NCBI RefSeq assembly: GCF_001044395.1
Contig: NZ_JANU01000059.1
Location: 1-64,000 of the forward strand
Source of the DNA: Caenimonas sp. SL110
GTDB taxonomy: Bacteria > Pseudomonadota > Gammaproteobacteria > Burkholderiales > Burkholderiaceae_C
Reading direction: 5' to 3'
DNA: 64,000 bases
Positions 9,174-17,995 of the stretch are shown here, piece after piece. The notes under the pieces are model-generated. The model ran no database searches. It saw nothing but the letters and a program-made list of their open reading frames with translations, and was not told where the DNA came from. Numbering within the stretch: the stretch's first letter is position 1; each line of letters begins with the position of its first letter. The position numbers were made by a program, and so were the translations under genes.

Positions 9174-12100
9174 TCACTGTTCATACGCGCTCAATCCCGA
9201 AATCTCGCGTCCCTGCGCCCGTTTGTTCAACAGAGGAATCAAGTCCGCCATCAGTGCCGTTTCAGCCTGCGCCCGCGCCTTCCAGCCCAGTTCCAGCGGA
9301 GTCAGCAGGTCGCTGAGCGCCTCGCTGTCCAGCACAAGGCGTTGCAGGGCGACGTCCACAAAGGCCTGCAGCGCGGGGGTGGCTACGTGGTGCCTCTCCG
9401 CAATGCACGAAAGCTCGGCGCCGTCTTTTTCCTTCTTGAAGCGCGTGTAGCCCTCGCGGATCGCAGTCTCGCTCAGACCCGCGCCAGCCTTGAGGGTGTT
9501 GATGTAGGCGGCGATGTCTTCGCGCTCGTTCATGAACTTGGCGTCGGCCAGGATGAGGCCTATCAGTTCATCCTTGGTCATGTTCTGCCGGCCCGCCTGG
9601 CCCTGCTGCGAGAAGCGCGCCATCAGGCCCATGATGTAGTCGTAGTCGATGACAGCAGAGGCGAACAGCACGAATTCGAAGTCGAGCTGGTCCACTTCGT
9701 TCTCCTGCGTACTGTCATCCGCTGGGCTCCCCGTGTCCTGCTGCGCCTTCAGACGCTGGGCCGTGTCCAGGTACACGCCGCGAAAGGCTTGCAGGGCTTC
9801 GCGCGGCAGGATGGCTTCGATGACGGTGGCGTTATCGGCAGTCAGGTCGGTGTACTGGTCGAGCTGGGTCTTCAGCCGCTGCACTTCCTTGAAGACCTTG
9901 ATGAAGGCGGCGCGGGCGTCGTCGCCCTTGAGTTGGGGCACAGCTTCGGGCGCGCAGGCCAGGCCCTGCGACTGCATGAAGTCGGTCAGTTTTTGCACCG
10001 CCGCGTCCAGCTTCTCGATGACCACGGGCGCTTTTTCCACCAGCCAGATCTTGCGGGCCTCGGGGTCGGACTTTTCGCCGGAGAACAGACGAATGGCCGC
10101 GTCCACGTTGTCTTGCTGCTGGCGAAAGTCGAGGATGTTGCCGTAGGGCTTGCTGCCATTGAGCACGCGATTCGTCCGCGAGAACGCCTGGATCAGCCCG
10201 TGGTACTTGAGGTTTTTGTCCACGTACAGTGTGTTCAGGTATTTGCTGTCAAACCCGGTGAGCAGCATGTCCACCACGATGGTGATGTCGATCTTTTTGG
10301 CGTGCGCGAAGTCGGTATTGGGCCACTGCTGGTCCTTGATGCGCTTTTGCACGTCCTGGTAGTACAGGTCGAACTCGCCAATGCTGTGGTTGGTGCCATA
10401 CCGGGCGTTGTAGTCAGTCAGTATGACTTTGAGGGCCGCCTTCTTCTGGTCGGGCTCGACTTCGTTATCGGCCTTTTCCTGGAGCAGGTCCTGCTGCAAC
10501 TGCTTCACGTCGGCATTGCCTTCGGCAGGGGGAGAGAACACGCAGGCGATGTTCAACGGCCGGAAGTCGGGGTCGGCTTGCCTCCTGGTCTTTTGCACCG
10601 CGTCGAACAAAGCGTAGTACTCGATGGCGTCATTGATGCTGGCGGTGGCCAGCACGGCATTGAAGCGACGCGCTGCTGTGGCGATGTCGTGCTTGGCGAG
10701 GATGGCATCGATGACCGCCCGCTTGGCCAGTGCTTCGCCGGGCTTGGGTGGGTTCTTGCCTTCCGGCTTGTAGTAGTCCACATGGAAGCGCAGCACGTTG
10801 GTGTCTTCAATCGCGTCGGTGATCGTGTAGGCGTGCAGCTGCTTCTGGAAGAGGTCTTCAGTCGTCTTGAACTGGCCTTCCTCGCCTTCGTACTGTTTGG
10901 CGGTGGCGTTCTGATCGAAGATGGGCGTTCCGGTAAAGCCAAAGAGCTGGGCCTTGGGGAAGAAGGTCTTGATGGCCTCGTGGTTGTCGCCGAACTGCGA
11001 CCGGTGGCATTCGTCAAAGATGAAGACGACGCGCTTGTCGCTCAGCGGTTCAAGCTGTTCCCTGTAAGTCTTCAGGTCGCTCTTCTTGCGCTGTTTGTTG
11101 CGCTTGCTGTTCTCGTCGAGCGCCAGGCCCAGCTTCTGGATGGTGGTGACGATGACCTTGTCGGCATAGTCGTCAGACAGCAGCCGGCGCACCAGTGCAC
11201 CGGTGTCGGTGTTTTGCTCGACGCAGCCTTCCTGGAAACGATTGAATTCTTCGCGGGTCTGGCGGTCCAGGTCTTTGCGATCCACCACGAAGAGGCATTT
11301 TTCGATGTCGGGGTTGTCCTTGAGCAGGGTGGAAGCCTTGAACGACGTGAGCGTCTTGCCGCTACCGGTGGTGTGCCAGACATAGCCGTTGCCGCAGTTC
11401 TGGTGAATGCAGTCCACGATGGCCTTGACGGCATACACCTGGTAGGGCCGCATCATCAACAGCTTTTGCTCGCTGGCTACCAGCACCATGTAGCGGCTGA
11501 TCGCTTCGCCGAGCGTGCACTTGGCCAGGAAGGTCTCGGCAAAGCTGTCGAGGTGGGTGATCTTCTTGTTGGCCTCGTCGGCGAACTGGTAGATGGGCAA
11601 AAAGCGCTCGTCGGCGTTGAACGCGAAGTGCCGGGCGTTGTTGTTGGCGAAATACCAGGTTTCGGTGCGGTTGCTGACGATGAACAGTTGCAAAAAACAC
11701 AGCAGCGTCTTGCTGTAGCCGTTTCCTGCGTCGTTTTTGTACTCAACGATCTGCTCCATGGCCCGACGCGGGCTGATGCCCAGCGTCTTCAACTCGATCT
11801 GCACACAGGGCACACCGTTGATAAGAATGAGAACGTCGTAGCGGTGGTGGCTGTAGTCGGTGTTGATGCGCAGCTGGTTGACGACCTCGAAGCTGTTCTT
11901 GCACCAGTCCTTGATGTTGACCAGGGTGTAGTTCAGCGGGGTGCCGTCGTCACGGGTGAATGCGTTGCGATCCCGCAGGGTGCGGGCAGCGGTGTAGACG
12001 TCGGGGGTGACGATCTCGTCCAGCAGGCGCGCGAATTCGCCATCGGAGAGGTTGACGCGGTTCAGCGCTTCGAACTTCTCGCGAAAGTTGCGCTCCAGGC

Positions 12101-12242
12101 TGGCGCGGTCGCGAATGTCCTTGCGGTATTCGTACTTCAGGCTTTGCAGCTTGCCGATGAAGCCGTACTCCAGCTGCTCTTCCTTGACGGCGTGGCTGGT
12201 CGCGAGAGGCTGCGGGTCGTAGGTGATTCTGGATGATGGCAT
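9174..12242 (-). CDS. hsdR: Type I restriction-modification system, restriction subunit HsdR
   Basis: A 1022-residue motor and nuclease subunit. The N-terminal PD-(D/E)xK nuclease is visible as D136 in RYDVLIL and E150/K152 in CVQIELKT. The SF2 translocase follows with Walker A TTGSGKT (291-297), the DEAD-like box DECH (410-413) and motif III GFTGTP (435-440). A late TGFDSKYLNTLYVDKNL block precedes the C-terminal helical region that docks on the methylase. The length is normal and no frame break is seen. It is the first gene of the operon; its ATG at 12242 is close to the divergent gene that begins near 12293, leaving only about 50 bp for both promoters. Confidence 0.96.
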   Translation of the reverse strand: MPSSRITYDPQPLATSHAVKEEQLEYGFIGKLQSLKYEYRKDIRDRASLERNFREKFEALNRVNLSDGEFARLLDEIVTPDVYTAARTLRDRNAFTRDDGTPLNYTLVNIKDWCKNSFEVVNQLRINTDYSHHRYDVLILINGVPCVQIELKTLGISPRRAMEQIVEYKNDAGNGYSKTLLCFLQLFIVSNRTETWYFANNNARHFAFNADERFLPIYQFADEANKKITHLDSFAETFLAKCTLGEAISRYMVLVASEQKLLMMRPYQVYAVKAIVDCIHQNCGNGYVWHTTGSGKTLTSFKASTLLKDNPDIEKCLFVVDRKDLDRQTREEFNRFQEGCVEQNTDTGALVRRLLSDDYADKVIVTTIQKLGLALDENSKRNKQRKKSDLKTYREQLEPLSDKRVVFIFDECHRSQFGDNHEAIKTFFPKAQLFGFTGTPIFDQNATAKQYEGEEGQFKTTEDLFQKQLHAYTITDAIEDTNVLRFHVDYYKPEGKNPPKPGEALAKRAVIDAILAKHDIATAARRFNAVLATASINDAIEYYALFDAVQKTRRQADPDFRPLNIACVFSPPAEGNADVKQLQQDLLQEKADNEVEPDQKKAALKVILTDYNARYGTNHSIGEFDLYYQDVQKRIKDQQWPNTDFAHAKKIDITIVVDMLLTGFDSKYLNTLYVDKNLKYHGLIQAFSRTNRVLNGSKPYGNILDFRQQQDNVDAAIRLFSGEKSDPEARKIWLVEKAPVVIEKLDAAVQKLTDFMQSQGLACAPEAVPQLKGDDARAAFIKVFKEVQRLKTQLDQYTDLTADNATVIEAILPREALQAFRGVYLDTAQRLKAQQDTGSPADDSTQENEVDQLDFEFVLFASAVIDYDYIMGLMARFSQQGQAGRQNMTKDELIGLILADAKFMNEREDIAAYINTLKAGAGLSETAIREGYTRFKKEKDGAELSCIAERHHVATPALQAFVDVALQRLVLDSEALSDLLTPLELGWKARAQAETALMADLIPLLNKRAQGREISGLSAYEQ

Positions 12243-12292
12243 TGCGCAAGGATGTGCAGAATTGGCCGATTGTGACTGCTTGCGCCGGAAGA

Positions 12293-12796
12293 ATGAAAGA
12301 GATCAAAAAAGCCTTGTTCGATCGGATGCCCCCCCTCTGGAGGCACATTCTGGTGCTATGGGGGATTGCCACCATACCTGCACTCATCATTGGCGCAGTC
12401 ACGAATGCGGTTGCGTTCTTGCTGGAAGCCCCTCCCCCCAACTTTGGCTCACAACACAGCGATCAATGGATCTCTGCATTTCAATCGATTGCATTTGCCC
12501 CGTTCGTCGAGACCTTGCTTCTGTGTGCACTGATAGAAATCTCGACCTCCCTCGGAGTTAGGAAGATCTTCATTGCAGCATCCGCCGCAGCGATTGCCGG
12601 ATTGCTCCACGCATTCATTACGCTCATCTGGTTTTTTACCAGTGCATGGGCGTTTTTTGTCTACGCCTGCGCGTACCTGGCCTGGAGGTCAGCGTCGTTT
12701 TCAGAGGCATTCGCTGCAGCGGCGGTCGTGCACGCGCTGAACAACGCGACAGGCGTGGCGATGCTATTTCTGATCGCCCTCACAAAGTCTTCGTAG
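12293..12796 (+). CDS. Small multi-pass membrane protein, CPBP/CAAX-protease-like
   Basis: A 167-residue protein with about four hydrophobic helices (roughly 17-45, 60-80, 90-115 and 118-165). FAPFVETLLLCALIE, then GLLHAF and VVHALNN, resemble the glutamate and histidine motifs of CPBP intramembrane proteases. However, the usual EExxxR first motif is reduced to single glutamates, so activity is doubtful. The ATG at 12293 follows GGAAGA closely; an upstream in-frame start at 12233 would overlap hsdR. It is divergent from hsdR and shares the lower-GC character of the R-M island. CPBP proteins occur in bacteriocin self-immunity and some defence loci, but no such role can be shown here. Confidence 0.6.
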   Translation: MKEIKKALFDRMPPLWRHILVLWGIATIPALIIGAVTNAVAFLLEAPPPNFGSQHSDQWISAFQSIAFAPFVETLLLCALIEISTSLGVRKIFIAASAAAIAGLLHAFITLIWFFTSAWAFFVYACAYLAWRSASFSEAFAAAAVVHALNNATGVAMLFLIALTKSS

Positions 12797-12818
12797 CCCT
12801 GCGCTATTCGGACGCGTC

Positions 12819-13262
12819 CTACTTCGCAAACAGCATCGAGATATCCGCAAATGCCTTGACCTCAATCGCGTTGCCTGACGGGTCCAGGAAAAACATCGTG
12901 GCCTGCTCGCCCGGCTCGCCCTTGAAGCGCGTGTAGGGCTCGATCACAAAGCGAATGCCCTGCGCCTTCAGGCGTGCCGCCATGTCTTCCCATTGCGCCA
13001 TCGGCAGGACGATGCCCATGTGTCGCACCGGCACGTTCTTGCCGTCAACCGCATTGAGCGCGGCAGGAGAAACTTCCTGCGGCGCCAGGTGCGCGACGAT
13101 CTGGTGGCCGTAGAAATTGAAGTCGATCCACTCGGGGCTGGAACGGCCCTCGGGGCAACCCAGCGTCGTGCCGTAGAACTCGCGGGCAAGAGCCAGGTCG
13201 TGCACCGGAAAGGCAACGTGGAAGGGCGACAGGAGGGCGGGGTTGGATTGAGGGGCTTGCAT
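12819..13262 (-). CDS. VOC-family (glyoxalase/bleomycin-resistance fold) protein
   Basis: A 147-residue single-module VOC protein. [16 protein letters not shown] at the N-terminus gives the first metal-ligand histidine region, and RHMGIVLPM and [18 protein letters not shown] give the second half with the family's typical FxDPxGN ending. Members are metal-dependent lyases, dioxygenases or resistance proteins; which one cannot be told. The start MQAPQSNP at 13262 is chosen because the domain begins soon after; a longer reading to 13298 is possible. It is the first ordinary gene to the right of the R-M island and is convergent with the CPBP-like gene. Confidence 0.85.
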   Translation of the reverse strand: MQAPQSNPALLSPFHVAFPVHDLALAREFYGTTLGCPEGRSSPEWIDFNFYGHQIVAHLAPQEVSPAALNAVDGKNVPVRHMGIVLPMAQWEDMAARLKAQGIRFVIEPYTRFKGEPGEQATMFFLDPSGNAIEVKAFADISMLFAK

Positions 13263-13336
13263 GAACCCAATCCTACCCGCGGCCCAATAACCGGGCACGA
13301 CGCGAGCCTACCGGTGGCGGCAGGCTCCGGGCCTTT

Positions 13337-13825
13337 TCAGGCGAGTGCGCCGGCCTCGGCCATCAGCTCTTCCTTTCGTGCGGCAAGCTCGTCCCGCATG
13401 GCAACAAGGTCCACGCGCCGCGCCGACCTGGCCTTGGGGAAGATTTCGTTTCGCTCTTCCTTGACGTGATGGTCGATGTATTCACCCAACACCTTCACCT
13501 TGGCGTCGAACATCTCATCGGCCTCGGGCATCGCCTCGATCTGCGCGATCAGGTCCTTGGCGCCCGCGTGCTCCACTTCGGCCTCGGCGAGCATGTCGGT
13601 TTCCTTGAGCGCCGCACGCAGCGCCGGATAGAAGATCTCTTCTTCGACTTGCGCGTGAACGGTGAGTTCGCGGCAGATCTCGCGGGCGAGGTCGAGCCGC
13701 TTTTGTGCAGCGCCGCGGGCCTTGGAGCCCGCAAGCTCGTCATAGGCCTTGAACATTTTCTTGACGTTCTTGTGGTCTGCGTCGAGCAGGTCGCACGCAT
13801 CTTTTTCAGTTCGGGTGGTCGCCAT
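13337..13825 (-). CDS. Hemerythrin-like HHE domain protein
   Basis: A 162-residue helical protein with the diiron HHE pattern. H18 in LLDADHKNVKKMF, H57 and E61 in TVHAQVEEEIFYP, a later EVEHAGA, and H/E in YIDHHVKEERNEIFP supply the expected ligands. Such proteins bind oxygen or NO, or repair iron centres. The start at 13825 has a clear AAGGAG site nine bases upstream; the longer frame to 14041 would run into the divergent gene region. The C-terminal 30 residues are charged helix (DELAARKEELMAEA). It is divergent from the HPP-CBS membrane protein. Confidence 0.88.
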   Translation of the reverse strand: MATTRTEKDACDLLDADHKNVKKMFKAYDELAGSKARGAAQKRLDLAREICRELTVHAQVEEEIFYPALRAALKETDMLAEAEVEHAGAKDLIAQIEAMPEADEMFDAKVKVLGEYIDHHVKEERNEIFPKARSARRVDLVAMRDELAARKEELMAEAGALA

Positions 13826-13989
13826 GTGTCTTGCTCCTTGGATTGGTAAAGGTGAAATCGTCGGGCCGCCCGGTGTCTGGGTTTGTAGGATATTTGCGGT
13901 GCTTCTTGTCGCAGGGCGCAACGGTTGTGCAACAGGCGCGCGAACCCAGGAGCGCAACAGTAAGATCGCCGGTCCACTCAAGGAAATCG

Positions 13990-15153
13990 ATGCTGTCCAA
14001 GGTCGGTGAATTTGTCCTGAAGTTTCGACCCGGCCGCACACGGGTCGGCTCTCGCGAGCGACTGCGCGCGATCGTCGGGGCCGGGCTGGGTATCGTCGTC
14101 ACTGCACTGCTCGCCCGTTGGTGGGCCTCCTCGCATGGCGACATGCTCTGGCTGGCAGCGCCCCTGGGCGCAAGCGCGGTGCTGGTCTTCGCAGTGCCTG
14201 CCAGTCCCCTGGCCCAGCCCTGGCCGGTGGTGGGCGGCAATGTGCTGTCGGCCTTGGTGGGTTCTGCCTGCGCGATGGCCATTGCCGATCCTGCATGGGC
14301 TGGTGCCTGCGCAGTGGCCCTTGCCATTGCGGTGATGTTCGGGTTGCGGTGCCTGCATCCCCCGGGCGGCGCAAGCGCGCTGCTGGTGGCGCTCTCGGGT
14401 GCGGGTTTCAGCTTTGCGGTCTTTCCGATGCTGGTCGATTCCATCTTGCTGGTCATGATGGGCGTGCTCTACAACTCGCTCACGGGTCGCCGTTACCCGC
14501 ACAGCCAGGCGACTCCCGCGCCAACGCCGGCTGCCCAGGGCGCGCGTTTCAGCAACGCTGACCTCGACGCAGCGCTGGCGCACTACAACCAGGTGCTGGA
14601 TGTGAGCCGCGACGATCTGCAGCAACTGCTGCATCACGCCGAAGCGGCAGCGTATCAACGCAACTTCGGCCAGCTCATCTGCTCGGACATCATGTCGCGC
14701 CAGCCTGTGACTGCGCAGTTCGGCATGACGCTCGATGAAGCCTGGTCCCTGATGCGCGCGCGCCGGATCAAGGCGCTACCCGTGATCGACCGGTCGCGTC
14801 GCGTCGTCGGCATCGTGACTGTGGCCGACTTCCTGGAGCACGCGGGGATGAGCCGCCCTGAAGGCGTTGGTGAGCGGCTGCTTTCGATGATCCGGCGCGA
14901 CGGCGTCACGCACACGGACAAGCCAGAGACCGTGGGCCAGATCATGACGCGATCGGTGCGCGTGGCCAGCCATGACCGGCCCGTTGCAGAGCTGGTGCCG
15001 CTGTTCTCCGATGACGGACACCATCACATTCCCATCATCGACCATGACCGCCGTCTGGTCGGGATCATCACGCAGACCGATCTGGTGCGTGCGCTATACC
15101 GGGCAACGACGGGCTCGCAACCAATCCCCGCTCAGCCGCGAGTCAGCGGCTGA
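13990..15153 (+). CDS. HPP-family membrane protein with two CBS domains
   Basis: A 387-residue protein. The first 165 residues form an HPP membrane domain with about four or five helices and the naming motif HPPGGAS at 123-129. Two CBS domains follow at about 232-284 and 316-370, ending in the family pattern VGIITQTDLVRAL. HPP proteins are linked to nitrite or other anion transport in plastids and cyanobacteria; CBS pairs bind adenosine nucleotides and would regulate the channel. The ATG at 13990 is preferred because it begins just before the charged segment and first helix; an open frame runs back to 13831. Its 3' end overlaps the convergent pepP-like gene by 22 bp. Confidence 0.88.
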   Translation: MLSKVGEFVLKFRPGRTRVGSRERLRAIVGAGLGIVVTALLARWWASSHGDMLWLAAPLGASAVLVFAVPASPLAQPWPVVGGNVLSALVGSACAMAIADPAWAGACAVALAIAVMFGLRCLHPPGGASALLVALSGAGFSFAVFPMLVDSILLVMMGVLYNSLTGRRYPHSQATPAPTPAAQGARFSNADLDAALAHYNQVLDVSRDDLQQLLHHAEAAAYQRNFGQLICSDIMSRQPVTAQFGMTLDEAWSLMRARRIKALPVIDRSRRVVGIVTVADFLEHAGMSRPEGVGERLLSMIRRDGVTHTDKPETVGQIMTRSVRVASHDRPVAELVPLFSDDGHHHIPIIDHDRRLVGIITQTDLVRALYRATTGSQPIPAQPRVSG

Positions 15154-16955
15154 GTTCGGCGGGTCAGCCACGCCAGCGCATCGCCTTCGAGCAGCGGTGA
15201 GAGCCGTGCGCGAACCGTGGCGTGATAGTCGTTGAGCCATGCCAGCTCATCGCCCCGCATCAGGGACAGGTCGATGCAATGCGTGTCAATCGGGCACAGC
15301 GTGAGCGTTTCGAACTTCAGCATGTCGCCGAACTGCTCCTGCTCGGGTGTCACGAATGGCACATTGAGCACCAGGTTCTCGATGCGGATGCCCCACTGAC
15401 CCGGACGGTAGAGACCGGGCTCGTTCGACGTGATCATCCCCGGTTCCATCGCCATGTGCGGCTCGACCACCGCCTTTGAAATCGTCTGCGGGCCTTCATG
15501 CACATTCATGAAGTAGCCGACGCCGTGACCCGTGCCGTGACCGAAGTCCAGGCCCGCCTGCCACAGCGGCAGCCGCGCCAGCGCATCCAGCATCGGGCCG
15601 GGCGTGCCGCGCGGGAAAGCTGCGACCGAAAGACCGATCATTCCCTTGAGCACGAGCGTGTAGTCGCGCCTGTGCGCTGCGGTGATTTCGCCGATGGGCC
15701 AGACGCGGGTGATGTCGGTGGTGCCGCCCAGGTACTGTGCGCCGGAGTCGATCAGCAGCAGCCCGTTTCCGTCGAGCCACGCATACGAATCGGGCTCGGC
15801 GCGGTAGTGCGGCATCGCGCCGTTGCCGTTGAATCCGGCAATGGTGCTGAACGAACGCCCGACGAAACCGCTGCGCTTGCTGCGCGCCTGCGTGATCCAC
15901 TCATCCACGGTCAATTCAGACAAGCGCTCGCCACGCGCCATCGCAGCCTCGAAGCGCGCATAGAACTCGCACATTGCTGCGCCGTCTTCTTCCATCGCGC
16001 GGCGCACGAACTGCGCCTCGGCATCGGTTTTTCGGCTCTTGGCAAACGTGCTGGGGTTAACCGCTTCGATGACGCGCACCTGCGCCGCTACGGCCTCGCG
16101 CAATCCCGAGGTGATGCGTCGCGGGTCCACCAGCAGGACGGCATCGCCCGGCAAGGCGGCGAGCGCCGTTGCTGCCTGCGCATACGGTGCGATGTGCACG
16201 CCGTCGCCGGCGAGGATTTGCTGGAGCGCATCGCTGCATTTGCCTTCAGCGAGAAAGAGCGTGGCCGTCTGCGCATCGATGAGCACATGCGCGACGAACA
16301 CCGGATTGAAACTGACGTCGGCTCCGCGCAGGTTCAGCAGCCAGGCCACGTCGTCCAGCGATGAGATGAAGTGGTGGCTCGCACCCGCCTGCTTCATGGC
16401 GCCCCGCACATGCGCCAGCTTGGATGCGCGAGTGACTGCGGCCTCGGGTGCGACGTGTTCATAGATCGCCGCGTCGGGCAGGCCCGGCCTGTCATCCCAC
16501 GCGGAGTCCAGCACATCGGCATCGCTCTTGACCTGGAGATTCGCTGCGCTCAAGGCGCTGCGAATCTGCTGCGCCGCCATCAGGCTCACGACCTGTGCAT
16601 CGAAGCCAAGAACCTCGCCCGGTGACAACTCGGCAACGATCCAGTCGATCACGGGTTTGAGTGCCCCGGTGCCGATCTTGACGAGGTCAACGCCGGTGCC
16701 AGCCAGCTCCCGTTCGGCTTGCGACCAGTAGCGGCTGTCGGCAAAGAGCGCGGCGCGCTTGTCACCCACCACCAGCGTGCCCATCGACCCGGTGAAGCCG
16801 CTGAACCATTCGCGGCCTCGCCAGCGTGTGGGCAGGTACTCGGAGACATGCGGGTCCGATGAGGGAACGTACAGGGCCTGCACCTGGGCTTGCTTCATGG
16901 CTGCACGCAACCGGGCCAGGCGTGCAGGGATGGGGGAGGATGGGTTTGCCGTCAT
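15132..16955 (-). CDS. M24-family Xaa-Pro aminopeptidase (long form)
   Basis: A 607-residue aminopeptidase expected to release N-terminal residues next to proline. Two N-terminal creatinase-like domains (about 10-300) precede the pita-bread catalytic domain. Metal ligands can be placed in LLIDSGAQYLGGTTDITR (two Asp), GTGHGVGYFMNVHEGP (His), TSNEPGLY (Glu) and WGIRIENLV (Glu). The length fits the three-domain eukaryotic-like APP1 group rather than the ~440-residue PepP. The start MTANPSSPIP at 16955 is chosen; the reading frame extends to 16985. It converges on the HPP-CBS gene with a 22-bp overlap and diverges from ohrR across 110 bp. Confidence 0.93.
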   Translation of the reverse strand: MTANPSSPIPARLARLRAAMKQAQVQALYVPSSDPHVSEYLPTRWRGREWFSGFTGSMGTLVVGDKRAALFADSRYWSQAERELAGTGVDLVKIGTGALKPVIDWIVAELSPGEVLGFDAQVVSLMAAQQIRSALSAANLQVKSDADVLDSAWDDRPGLPDAAIYEHVAPEAAVTRASKLAHVRGAMKQAGASHHFISSLDDVAWLLNLRGADVSFNPVFVAHVLIDAQTATLFLAEGKCSDALQQILAGDGVHIAPYAQAATALAALPGDAVLLVDPRRITSGLREAVAAQVRVIEAVNPSTFAKSRKTDAEAQFVRRAMEEDGAAMCEFYARFEAAMARGERLSELTVDEWITQARSKRSGFVGRSFSTIAGFNGNGAMPHYRAEPDSYAWLDGNGLLLIDSGAQYLGGTTDITRVWPIGEITAAHRRDYTLVLKGMIGLSVAAFPRGTPGPMLDALARLPLWQAGLDFGHGTGHGVGYFMNVHEGPQTISKAVVEPHMAMEPGMITSNEPGLYRPGQWGIRIENLVLNVPFVTPEQEQFGDMLKFETLTLCPIDTHCIDLSLMRGDELAWLNDYHATVRARLSPLLEGDALAWLTRRTQPLTRG

Positions 16956-17022
16956 GGACCCGATTTTGACGCACTGCGCATTCACCTGCCCGGCAAATGC
17001 CGATCTCCACTCACTTTCCGCT

Positions 17023-17046
17023 AATTATATTGCACACAATTTAATT
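17023..17046. promoter_or_regulatory. Near-perfect 24-bp palindrome, probable OhrR operator
   Basis: AATTATATTG-CACA-CAATTTAATT has ten-base arms with one mismatch and lies 19 bp before the ohrR start. AT-rich palindromes with TTG/CAA cores at this position are characteristic of OhrR-type MarR regulators. The sequence stands out against the GC-rich background. Autoregulation of ohrR-ohr is inferred. Confidence 0.75.
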
Positions 17047-17065
17047 GGACGCTACAATCACGCCC

Positions 17066-17524
17066 ATGCCACGCAAACCAGATCCCCGTTTTGACAGCAA
17101 CCAGGCCTTGCTGCTCGACAACCAGCTGTGCTTTGCGCTGTACTCCGCATCGCTGGCCATGACCAAACTCTACAAGCCCCTGCTTGATGAGTTGGGGCTG
17201 ACCTATCCGCAGTACCTGGCCATGCTCGTGCTGTGGGAAGACGACGGCCTGATGGTGTCCGAACTCGGCCAGCGCCTGTCGCTCGACTCGGGCACGTTGA
17301 CACCACTGCTCAAGCGCCTGGAGTCAGCCGGCCTCATCGCCCGCATCCGCGATGTGCAGGACGAGCGCCGCGTTCACATCACCCTCACTGCTGCGGGCCG
17401 CAAGCTGCGCACCCGCGCCCAGAAGATTCCCGGCTGCATCCTCGATGCATCCCGGTGCTCCATTTCCGAACTGGTGCAGCTCACGCGCCAGGTCCGGGAT
17501 TTGCGGGACAGGCTCAGCGCCTGA
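17066..17524 (+). CDS. ohrR: MarR-family organic-peroxide sensor regulator OhrR
   Basis: A 152-residue winged-helix repressor. The redox-sensing cysteine of OhrR is present as C22 in DNQLCFALYSAS, followed by the Y-containing YKPLLDELGLTYPQYL segment. The recognition region is LSLDSGTLTPLLKRLESAGL and the wing is DVQDERRVHITLT. Two more cysteines lie near the C-terminus (PGC and SRC), compatible with a 2-Cys type. Oxidation by organic hydroperoxides should release it from the upstream palindrome. ATG 17066 is chosen; an upstream ATG at 17045 falls inside the operator. The ohr gene follows after 51 bp on the same strand. Confidence 0.93.
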   Translation: MPRKPDPRFDSNQALLLDNQLCFALYSASLAMTKLYKPLLDELGLTYPQYLAMLVLWEDDGLMVSELGQRLSLDSGTLTPLLKRLESAGLIARIRDVQDERRVHITLTAAGRKLRTRAQKIPGCILDASRCSISELVQLTRQVRDLRDRLSA

Positions 17525-17575
17525 ACTCCCACACCACGTACCTTCCACCCCACTGAAAAACCTAAAGGAAACACC

Positions 17576-17992
17576 ATGACCACGCTCGAAAAAGTCCTCT
17601 ACACCGGCAAGGCCCACACCACGGGCGGACGCGACGGCCAGTCGCGCACCGACGACGGTCGCCTGGACATCAAGCTCTCGCCTCCCGGCCAGCCGTGCAA
17701 CGGCACCAACCCCGAGCAGCTGTTCGCCGCCGGGTATTCGGCCTGTTTCCTGGGCGCGATGAAGGCCGTGGCAGGCAAGATGAAAGTCACGCTGCCGGCG
17801 GACACGGCCATCGACGCTGAAGTCGACCTGGGCCCTATCCCTAACGCCTACGGCATTGCAGCGCGCCTGAACATCAGCCTGCCAGGCATGGACCGCGCCG
17901 CTGCGCAGTCGCTGATCGATGCCGCGCACCAGGTGTGCCCTTACTCGAACGCCACGCGCGGCAACATCGACGTGACGATCGCGCTGGTCTGA
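17576..17992 (+). CDS. ohr: Organic hydroperoxide resistance protein Ohr
   Basis: A 138-residue thiol peroxidase of the Ohr/OsmC fold that reduces organic hydroperoxides. The catalytic cysteine pair is visible as C57 in AAGYSACFLGA and C121 in AHQVCPYSNATRGN, both in standard context. The length is typical. It is preceded by AAAGGAAACACC and follows ohrR, so both are probably made from the OhrR-controlled promoter. A paired-hairpin repeat begins immediately after the stop. Confidence 0.96.
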   Translation: MTTLEKVLYTGKAHTTGGRDGQSRTDDGRLDIKLSPPGQPCNGTNPEQLFAAGYSACFLGAMKAVAGKMKVTLPADTAIDAEVDLGPIPNAYGIAARLNISLPGMDRAAAQSLIDAAHQVCPYSNATRGNIDVTIALV

Positions 17993-17995
17993 TCC

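Noticed and set aside
9342..12236. 964-residue plus-strand open frame
   Set aside because: It lies exactly antisense to hsdR, whose nuclease and helicase motifs are intact. Long antisense frames are common in GC-rich genes, and this one has no recognisable domain.
12233..12292. Upstream start for the CPBP-like gene
   Set aside because: Would overlap the hsdR start and place its promoter inside the gene; ATG 12293 with GGAAGA before it is simpler.
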